Source: CAZZKE01 sp964655005 (GTDB lineage Bacteria > Pseudomonadota > Alphaproteobacteria > Rhodospirillales > JABHCV01). Taken from it: a stretch of 64,000 nucleotides of DNA. The position numbers and the translations under genes are program-made. Positions within the stretch are counted from its first letter, which is position 1, and each line of letters begins with the position of its first letter. The notes below the pieces were generated by a model, which ran no database searches, was not told the origin of the DNA, and worked only from the letters and a program-made list of their open reading frames with translations. The DNA is taken from contig CAZZKE010000007.1 of assembly GCA_964655005.1 (NCBI GenBank), positions 12,336 to 76,335 of the forward strand. The letters are read 5' to 3'. Positions 58,439 through 64,000 of this stretch are shown in pieces.

Positions 58439-58984
58439 GGACATCCTCCACAGAATGTTAAGCGTCCTTCCGTGCCAGGGCATACCGCCACGACAAGGGG
58501 GACATTGTTAAAAAAGGGGAAGTCCCGGTCCGATCACCATATCCCTACGTTAATTATCGTTTGAGCAGGCTCGCCGACATGCCAATAGGCCCCTGGCGGC
58601 AGCGCGGCGAAAACTGAAATCTCAACACGGCGGGACGATCCTATCAATCAGGATCACCTGGTATCGGTCGGTCTTTCCTCCTGGACGTTCTCTCCAACTT
58701 AGGCTCCGGTCTTGTTTTTGTAGCGAACCGTCCAACCGGTAACGGAAACGCTTTGAATTCTTATCGAATGTATATTACTATAATCTAATATGGTGTCGTT
58801 AATCTATAGATTTCTTAGATAAATTTTCGGTACCGCATAATTTTGTTTCAGTCCTTGATTTATATGGGTTTTTCGTCATTTTTATCCATATATTTATGTT
58901 CTGTGTCGGATATCTGTTATTTTTTTTCCGGCGTAATCGGGTTACGGGCGTCTAAAAATAATGAAAATAATGAAAGAGGAATCT
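58439..58984. promoter_or_regulatory. Divergent intergenic region between dsrA and the dioxygenase gene
   Basis: 546 bases without a gene. The dsrA-proximal ~300 bases have ordinary composition; 58740-58970 is strikingly AT-rich for this genome. It holds two dyads: ATATTA-N8-TAATAT (58772-58791), which straddles a perfect TATAAT on + (58779-58784), and the 12-base palindrome AATCTATAGATT (58801-58812). Both dsr and dioxygenase promoters should lie here, and a shared regulator is plausible. I could not assign either -35. Confidence 0.55.
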
Positions 58985-59878
58985 ATGGGGAATAATCTGT
59001 TGGATGATGGCGACACTTATGCGCGTTGGCGGGATACCAAGTTGGCGGAATATGATGGCGACTTGCAGTTTCCGGTCGTTGAATTGGCCGATCCGGGGCA
59101 TCCGAGCGATGCCGAAGTGGCCCGTCTGCTCGAGGTGCTGGAACGCTTCAATATGGTGCTGTACACCAGCCAACCGGCGCCGTTGGAACAAGCCAGGGTA
59201 GCCATCAAGTCGCTCGGACGGCGGCTGGGCCTGAACAGGCTGGACGCTAACATGTGCGCCGATGACGACGCCATCACGCCGCTGGCGGTGTCGCATGACG
59301 ACCGGCGAAGGCGCTATATACCGTACACCGACCGGGCGATCAGTTGGCATACCGATGGCTATTATAATACACAGGACCGGCAAATCCGGGGCCTGATGCT
59401 GTATTGTGTCAGCCCGGCCGCGGACGGCGGCGAGAATCAGCTGATGGATTCCGATTTGGCTTATATCCTGCTGCGCGAACGTGATCCCGACTATATCCGG
59501 GCGCTGATGCATCCCCGGGCCATGACTATTCCGGCCAATGAACAGGAACCGGGAATGATTCGCCCGGTCGAAAGCGGCCCGGTATTTTCCTTCGACCCGG
59601 CAAATGGCGCGCTGCATATGCGCTATACGGCGCGCAGTCGCAGTATAGAATGGCGCGACGACGCGACCACCGCCGCCGCCGTCGGCTTTCTCGCCGATAT
59701 CCTGAATACGCCGTCGCCTTATATCCTGACCCACCGCATGGCTGCCGGACATGGGCTGATTTGTAACAATGTTCTTCACAACCGCCATGCTTTTAAAGAT
59801 ACAGACACCTGCCATCGGATGGTTCTCCGGGCCCGCTATTACGACCGCATCGCAAACGCTCAGGAACATACACCGTGA
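58985..59878 (+). CDS. TauD/TfdA-type Fe(II)/2-oxoglutarate dioxygenase
   Basis: 297 residues. The iron facial triad is readable: His and Asp in S-W-H-T-D-G-Y-Y (~105) and the distal His in N-N-V-L-H-N-R-H-A-F, followed by the 2-oxoglutarate Arg in M-V-L-R-A-R-Y. The middle has H-M-R-Y-T-A-R-S-R-S-I-E-W-R. TauD enzymes free sulfite from sulfonates, which would feed this sulfur-oxidising cell, but this branch is distinct from taurine dioxygenase and its substrate is unknown. GAGGA four bases before ATG 58985 favours this start over ATGs at 58961 and 58970. Divergent from dsrA and overlapping the next gene. Confidence 0.85.
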   Translation: MGNNLLDDGDTYARWRDTKLAEYDGDLQFPVVELADPGHPSDAEVARLLEVLERFNMVLYTSQPAPLEQARVAIKSLGRRLGLNRLDANMCADDDAITPLAVSHDDRRRRYIPYTDRAISWHTDGYYNTQDRQIRGLMLYCVSPAADGGENQLMDSDLAYILLRERDPDYIRALMHPRAMTIPANEQEPGMIRPVESGPVFSFDPANGALHMRYTARSRSIEWRDDATTAAAVGFLADILNTPSPYILTHRMAAGHGLICNNVLHNRHAFKDTDTCHRMVLRARYYDRIANAQEHTP

Positions 59879-60093
59879 CCGCCGGACAAACCGTCAGCGA
59901 TCTGGAAATCATCGAGGCGCCGTGGAACAAGACCGTGACCGTACAGGAAATCGCCTATGCCGGCGGCATGAAAATGCTGCGGCTGCGAATCAAGGAAGGC
60001 CGGCGGTTTACCGACCTGGAACTGGACAGCGGCACCATTGCCACCCTGGCCGGAGCCTTGCAACGCTGGCTGGATACCGCCGATGACCGTTAA
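59875..60093 (+). CDS. Small conserved-looking protein of unknown function
   Basis: 72 residues from GTG 59875, whose GTGA overlaps the dioxygenase stop; its own 3' end overlaps ctaA by 11 bases. The sequence is beta-rich with a central R-L-R-I-K-E-G-R-R-F-T-D-L-E-L-D and a final helix (I-A-T-L-A-G-A-L-Q-R-W-L). No signal peptide, membrane helix or metal motif is visible. I do not recognise the family. The double overlap argues that it is translated and works with the dioxygenase or heme A synthase. Confidence 0.75.
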   Translation: MTAGQTVSDLEIIEAPWNKTVTVQEIAYAGGMKMLRLRIKEGRRFTDLELDSGTIATLAGALQRWLDTADDR

Positions 60094-61096
60094 TCGACGG
60101 CCCCAGATTATCGCCGGCTGGTTGTTCGTTATGATCGCCATGGTGCTGGCCATGGTGGTGCTCGGCGGTGTCACCCGGTTGACCCATTCCGGCCTGTCGA
60201 TGGTTGAATGGCGACCGGTCACCGGTTGGCTGCCACCCCTGAACGAGGCGACTTGGCAGGCGGTGTTTGACAAGTACCGGCAGTCTCCGGAATTCCTGAA
60301 GGTCAACGCCGATATGGACCTGGCTGGCTTCAAGTCTATTTTCTGGCTGGAATTCCTGCACCGTCTTTGGGGGCGCATCATCGGAGTAGTATTTGTCGTT
60401 CCTTTCGTCTTCTTCGTATGGCGCGGGTGGTTTAACCGGTCACTGGCGCAAAAGTTGCTGTTGCTTCTTGTGCTCGGCGGATTGCAGGGCCTGATGGGCT
60501 GGTACATGGTCAAAAGCGGGCTGGTAGACCGGCCCGATGTCAGTCAGTACCGGCTGGTCGCGCATTTCGGGCTGGCGTTGGTGATTATCGGCTATATGTT
60601 CTGGCTGGCGCTGGGGCTTTTGTTTCCCGATCGCCATGGACCGGGGCAGGGGTTAAGCCGGTTTGCCGCGGCCATCGCCGGACTGGCTTTCATCACCGCG
60701 CTTTCGGGCGGCTTCGTCGCCGGACTCGACGCCGGATTCGCCTATAATACTTTTCCGCTGATTGACGGTGCGATTGTTCCGGACGGGCTGTATCCCCTGT
60801 CGCCGTGGTTTCTGGGCGCTTTCGAGGATATCCTGACCGTCCAGTTCAATCATCGTACGCTGGCCGAAAGCCTGGTCTTGCTGGTTGTCGTGTTCTGGCT
60901 GCTGGCGCGGCGCCGGGTGTCGCACCGGCGACCGCATTGGGCCGTTAACACGCTGGCCGCCGCCGTTATCGCCCAGGCGCTGCTGGGTATCTCCACTTTG
61001 TTGCTGGTCGTTCCCGTACCCCTGGCCGCCACCCATCAGGCGGGTGCGGTAATTGTTTTTATGGCCGCCTTGTGGGCCGCCAGAGAGATGCGTTAA
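60083..61096 (+). CDS. ctaA: Heme A synthase (COX15/CtaA type)
   Basis: 337 residues, eight membrane helices. It oxidises the C8 methyl of heme O to make heme A for aa3-type cytochrome oxidase. Conserved His positions: T-R-L-T-H-S-G-L-S-M, E-F-L-H-R-L-W-G-R, L-V-A-H-F, and late F-N-H-R and A-T-H-Q-A. The long G-L-S-M-V-E-W-R-P-V-x-G loop marks the alphaproteobacterial/mitochondrial type. It indicates aerobic or microaerobic respiration, the likely electron sink for sulfur oxidation. Confidence 0.94.
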   Translation: MTVNRRPQIIAGWLFVMIAMVLAMVVLGGVTRLTHSGLSMVEWRPVTGWLPPLNEATWQAVFDKYRQSPEFLKVNADMDLAGFKSIFWLEFLHRLWGRIIGVVFVVPFVFFVWRGWFNRSLAQKLLLLLVLGGLQGLMGWYMVKSGLVDRPDVSQYRLVAHFGLALVIIGYMFWLALGLLFPDRHGPGQGLSRFAAAIAGLAFITALSGGFVAGLDAGFAYNTFPLIDGAIVPDGLYPLSPWFLGAFEDILTVQFNHRTLAESLVLLVVVFWLLARRRVSHRRPHWAVNTLAAAVIAQALLGISTLLLVVPVPLAATHQAGAVIVFMAALWAAREMR

Positions 61097-61195
61097 ATTA
61101 TTGATATTGTTGACACCGGGACATTAGGCAATAAGCTGTTTGTCCGCTAGTCTGGGGAAGTGAGGTCGGGTTAGAATTTTGGATGAGGGAAGATC

Positions 61196-62125
61196 ATGAG
61201 CGATAGCAAATTCCGCCTGGTAACCCGGAGCGACTTTGACGGACTCGTCTGCGCCGTATTGTTCAAGGAAATGAACATGATCGACGAGATCAAATTCGTC
61301 CATCCCAAGGATATGCAGGACGGCACCATACTGGTTTCGGACAGCGACATCACCACCAACCTGCCCTATGTCCGGGGTGTGCACATGGCCTTCGATCACC
61401 ATTCGAGCGAGACCATACGCCTTGACGGAGAAATAGATAATCACATCATCGACGCCGCCGCGCCGTCCGCCGCGCGCGTCGTTTATAACTATTTTGGCAA
61501 GGACAGTTTCCCTAACGTCACCGAAGACATGATGGACGCCGTCGATAAGAGCGATTCGGCCCAGTTTTCGACAGAGGAAATTATCGATCCGACCGGGTGG
61601 GTGTTGCTTAATTATATAATGGACGCCCGCACCGGGCTTGGCCGCTACCGGGATTTTAAGGTATCCAACTATCAACTGATGATGCAGTTGATAGATTATT
61701 GCCGCGATCATAGCGTCGAGGAAATACTGACTCTTCCCGATGTCAAGGAACGGGTCGATCTTTATATGGAACACAATGACCCGGCCAAGGATCAGATCCG
61801 CCGGTGCACCACGGTCAAGGGCAACCTGGGCATTCTCGATTTGCGCTACGAGGAAACCATATACGCCACTAACCGGTTCATGCTCTATGCGCTGTATCCG
61901 GACATCAATATTTCGATCCACCAGATATGGGGCCTGAACCGCCTGAATACGGTCTATGCGGTCGGCAAATCCATCGTCAACCGGACCTCGAAAACCAATA
62001 TCGGGGAACTTATGCTGAAATACGGCGGCGGCGGCCACGAAAACGCCGGTACCTGCCAGGTTGATAATGACGATTCCGAGAGGGTGTTGGAAGAGCTTAT
62101 CAAGGTCATTACCGCCGATGGATGA
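61196..62125 (+). CDS. DHH-family phosphoesterase (exopolyphosphatase-like)
   Basis: 309 residues. DHH superfamily motifs: S-D-F-D-G-L-V-C-A near the start (motif I), V-S-D-S-D-I-T, F-D-H-H-S-S-E (motif III) near 68 and the C-terminal DHHA1 glycine stretch K-Y-G-G-G-G-H-E-N-A-G-T-C. Metal-dependent hydrolysis of nano-RNA, cyclic dinucleotide intermediates or polyphosphate is possible; the substrate is not predictable. The AGGGA before ATG 61196 is well placed. Its stop overlaps the protease start by eight bases. Confidence 0.85.
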   Translation: MSDSKFRLVTRSDFDGLVCAVLFKEMNMIDEIKFVHPKDMQDGTILVSDSDITTNLPYVRGVHMAFDHHSSETIRLDGEIDNHIIDAAAPSAARVVYNYFGKDSFPNVTEDMMDAVDKSDSAQFSTEEIIDPTGWVLLNYIMDARTGLGRYRDFKVSNYQLMMQLIDYCRDHSVEEILTLPDVKERVDLYMEHNDPAKDQIRRCTTVKGNLGILDLRYEETIYATNRFMLYALYPDINISIHQIWGLNRLNTVYAVGKSIVNRTSKTNIGELMLKYGGGGHENAGTCQVDNDDSERVLEELIKVITADG

Positions 62126-63701
62126 TCGCGCCCCCATGGCGTACGGATTCCTGGACAGGCTGACCCGGTTCGCCGGGGCGCCCAGGGCCATGTGGTTGCT
62201 GGCAATGGCGCTCGGCACGTTTCTGCTGATGTCCGTGGCCGGGTGCTCCGTCGAAGATGTACCGTCGCCACTGCGCTCGGTGCTGGGCGGTCAGCCGGGC
62301 CTGTCCGCCGACGCCGAAGGCGAACTGGCGCGTTTCGCCGCCGCCTATGCCGCCTATGCCGACCGGTCCGGCGACAGCGCCGAATATGATCGCCAACTGG
62401 ATCATTTCCGCGACACGTTCGCCCGTGTGCAGCGGGACTACGTGCGCGAGGTGCCGGCCCGTTTGCTGGTCGATGCCGCGCTCAAGGGAATTACCGGCGG
62501 TAACGGTAAACCGGAACCGGGCTCGATGCCGCCCAGGGTGCTGGTCGAGGCGGCGCTGGACGCCATGACGACTTCTCTGGATCCCCATTCCAGCTATCTG
62601 AACGAACAGGAACTGCGCGAGATGAACGTCGCCAACAGCGGCGAATTCGGCGGCCTTGGCATTGAAGTGTCAATACAGGACGGTTATGTGCTGGTGGTCG
62701 CCCCCATCGAAGATACCCCGGCCTTCGAGGCCGGACTTAAAGCCGGTGACCTGATTACCGGTCTGGACGGCGTTTCGATCAAGGGCAAGACCCTGATGGA
62801 AGCGGTGCGGATGATGCGGGGCAAGCCCGGCACGGTTATCCGCCTGACTGTCAGCCGTATGGATATGGCGCCATTCGAGGTTAACCTGACCCGGGCCGTA
62901 ATCAAGGTGCGTGCGGTGCGCTGGCGCACCGAAGGCAATTTCGGCTATATCCGGGTAAGCAACTTTTCGGAAAAAGTCGAACCCGGGATCATCCGGGCGA
63001 TGACCGAATTAAGGCGATCGCTAGGCGATCGTCTGGCCGGTATCGTGCTCGACCTGCGCGGCAATCCCGGTGGTCTGCTGCGCCAGTCGCTGGCGCTGTC
63101 GGATGCCTTTCTCGATGATGGGATTATCGTCTCGGTGCGCGGTCGCAAGGGCCGCCACGAACGGATATTCCGGGCCACTGAAGGCGATCTTTCGGCCGGT
63201 CGGCCAATTGTCGTGCTGATTAACGTCGGTTCGGCCTCGGCCTCGGAAATTGTTGCCGGCGCCTTGCAGGATCAGGGCCGCGCCATCATCATGGGGCAGC
63301 GGTCGTTCGGCAAGGGGTCGGTGCAGACAATCATGCCCCTGAAATACGAAGGCGCCCTGCGCCTGACCACCCAGCTTTATTATTCGCCTTCGGGACGGGC
63401 CATCCAGGCCCGCGGTATCGAGCCCGATATCGAGTTGATCCTGACCCCGAAAGCGGCTAATGACAACGACCGGGCCGATAACGCCGGGCAGCCGGTAAAG
63501 CGACGGCGGGAAGCCGATTTGCCGGGCGCCCTGGCGGCGGTCGGCGAGGCGGCCAGGCAGAGCCATCCGTCGCTTTTAGAAAGCAACTGCCCCGCCGCCG
63601 GTGCGAAAAAAGACCTCGGCCTCGGTTGCGCCCTGGCGCTTCTGAAAGCCGGTTCGGCGGAAAAATTCCTGGCCTCGATGCCGCAACGTCAAACCATGTG
63701 A
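62118..63701 (+). CDS. S41 C-terminal processing protease with lipoprotein-like signal
   Basis: 527 residues from ATG 62118 (a second in-frame ATG is at 62136). The N-terminal hydrophobic helix ends L-M-S-V-A-G-C-S, a lipobox-like site. Helical N-terminal domain, PDZ domain (~175-255: G-L-G-I-E-V... A-G-L-K-A-G-D-L-I) and S41 catalytic domain follow. The latter has the Ser-Lys dyad in N-V-G-S-A-S-A-S-E-I-V and R-S-F-G-K-G-S-V-Q-T. The protein trims periplasmic substrates in related bacteria. The C-terminal ~80 residues after the catalytic domain are variable. An inverted-repeat element starts three bases after its stop. Confidence 0.9.
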   Translation: MDDRAPMAYGFLDRLTRFAGAPRAMWLLAMALGTFLLMSVAGCSVEDVPSPLRSVLGGQPGLSADAEGELARFAAAYAAYADRSGDSAEYDRQLDHFRDTFARVQRDYVREVPARLLVDAALKGITGGNGKPEPGSMPPRVLVEAALDAMTTSLDPHSSYLNEQELREMNVANSGEFGGLGIEVSIQDGYVLVVAPIEDTPAFEAGLKAGDLITGLDGVSIKGKTLMEAVRMMRGKPGTVIRLTVSRMDMAPFEVNLTRAVIKVRAVRWRTEGNFGYIRVSNFSEKVEPGIIRAMTELRRSLGDRLAGIVLDLRGNPGGLLRQSLALSDAFLDDGIIVSVRGRKGRHERIFRATEGDLSAGRPIVVLINVGSASASEIVAGALQDQGRAIIMGQRSFGKGSVQTIMPLKYEGALRLTTQLYYSPSGRAIQARGIEPDIELILTPKAANDNDRADNAGQPVKRRREADLPGALAAVGEAARQSHPSLLESNCPAAGAKKDLGLGCALALLKAGSAEKFLASMPQRQTM

Positions 63702-63704
63702 ATA

Positions 63705-63969
63705 ATACCAAATTGCAGAAAGAATGACCCATAGAGATCGTCACAGCAGTCCTTCGGGTAGGAGAGAAGCCGCCGGCGATGCGATCGCATCGTCAAGGTT
63801 TTTCGACGCCCTCCGAAGGACTGCTGTGACGACCGGAACGGCGGCCTCACAAGCCTTTTGGACGTTGTCGCCCACGGTCTTGCGGTACCGGGCACCGCCG
63901 CGCCGTCGGCTCCTAGCCAAAAGGCTTGTGAGGCCGTCTCTATGAGTCATTCTTTCTGCAACTTGGTAT
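63705..63969. mobile_element. MITE-like element with nested hairpins
   Basis: 265 bp. The 33-base ends (63705-63737 and 63937-63969) are inverted copies with two mismatches, starting ATACCAAATTGCAGAAAG. Inside are two further perfect stems: 19 bp (63739-63757 with 63813-63831) and 20 bp (63842-63861 with 63917-63936). There is no coding content. Its tips share TAATACCAA/TTGGTAT and the inner GCCGTCTC-ATG-GTC pattern with the element at 40567, so both belong to one superfamily. It fills the stretch after the protease gene; the last 31 bases of the window hold nothing assignable. Confidence 0.85.
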
Positions 63970-64000
63970 AAGAGAACATCGATTGCCTGATCCTCTCGTT

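Noticed and set aside
1..64000. CRISPR arrays, rRNA or tRNA genes, phage genes or transposases
   Set aside because: I saw no regularly spaced direct repeats, RNA gene signatures, phage proteins or transposase motifs; the only mobile features are the non-coding inverted-repeat elements.

Overview
The window is about 64 kb of a GC-rich alphaproteobacterial chromosome, most likely a Rhodospirillales-type lineage. The evidence is the gene order bamA-ompH-lpxD-fabZ-lpxA-lpxI-lpxB / gltA / gltX / comEC / lexA-moeA-moaC-trpC-trpD-trpG, the use of lpxI (DUF1009) in lipid A synthesis, a GAAC-N7-GAAC SOS box at lexA, a CtaA/Cox15 heme A synthase and a TipN/GPR-like polar coiled-coil protein. The organism looks like a respiring Gram-negative that gains energy by oxidising stored or intermediate sulfur through a reverse dissimilatory sulfite reductase (rDsr) pathway.

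Layout. 1-6.5 kb: outer-membrane assembly and lipid A genes on +, ending with a glyoxalase. 6.5-16.6 kb: gltA and gltX on -, comEC on +, then lexA and a tightly overlapping trpG-trpD-trpC-moaC-moeA operon on -. 16.7-26.5 kb: a copper P-type ATPase with a CueR-like promoter, then aroC, fabI, a CDGSH protein, a LysR regulator, a surface lipoprotein coupled to a DnaJ protein, pdxH and a CDF transporter. 26.5-35.9 kb: an RND efflux pair with an operator-like palindrome, pterin genes (SDR and folB), greB, an APH/kinase fusion coupled to a Usp protein, and an SDR. 36.0-40.2 kb: a 1406-residue membrane-anchored protein built from 45 tandem units of 25 residues.

40.2-58.4 kb is the centrepiece, on the - strand: dsrA-B-E-F-H-C-M-K-L-L'-J-O-P, a class II amidotransferase, a TrpD-like protein, dsrN, cobA, cbiX and a broken thioesterase. 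DsrAB is the siroheme sulfite reductase. DsrEFH and DsrC relay sulfur, DsrMKJOP is the membrane electron-transfer complex, DsrL is the NAD(P)H-coupled flavoprotein, and DsrN, CobA and CbiX make and amidate siroheme. The presence of dsrEFH, dsrL and dsrN, and the absence of dsrD, mark the oxidative direction. The most unusual points are two tandem, diverged dsrL genes whose second nucleotide-binding regions differ in a way that suggests different NAD/NADP preference, and two non-canonical genes lodged between dsrP and dsrN. In addition, a miniature inverted-repeat element has split the last gene of the operon; its true 5' end is still readable beyond the element.

58.4-64 kb: an AT-rich divergent intergenic region, then a TauD/TfdA-type dioxygenase, a small unknown gene and ctaA as one overlapping unit, a DHH phosphoesterase overlapping an S41 protease, and finally a second, related inverted-repeat element with nested hairpins.
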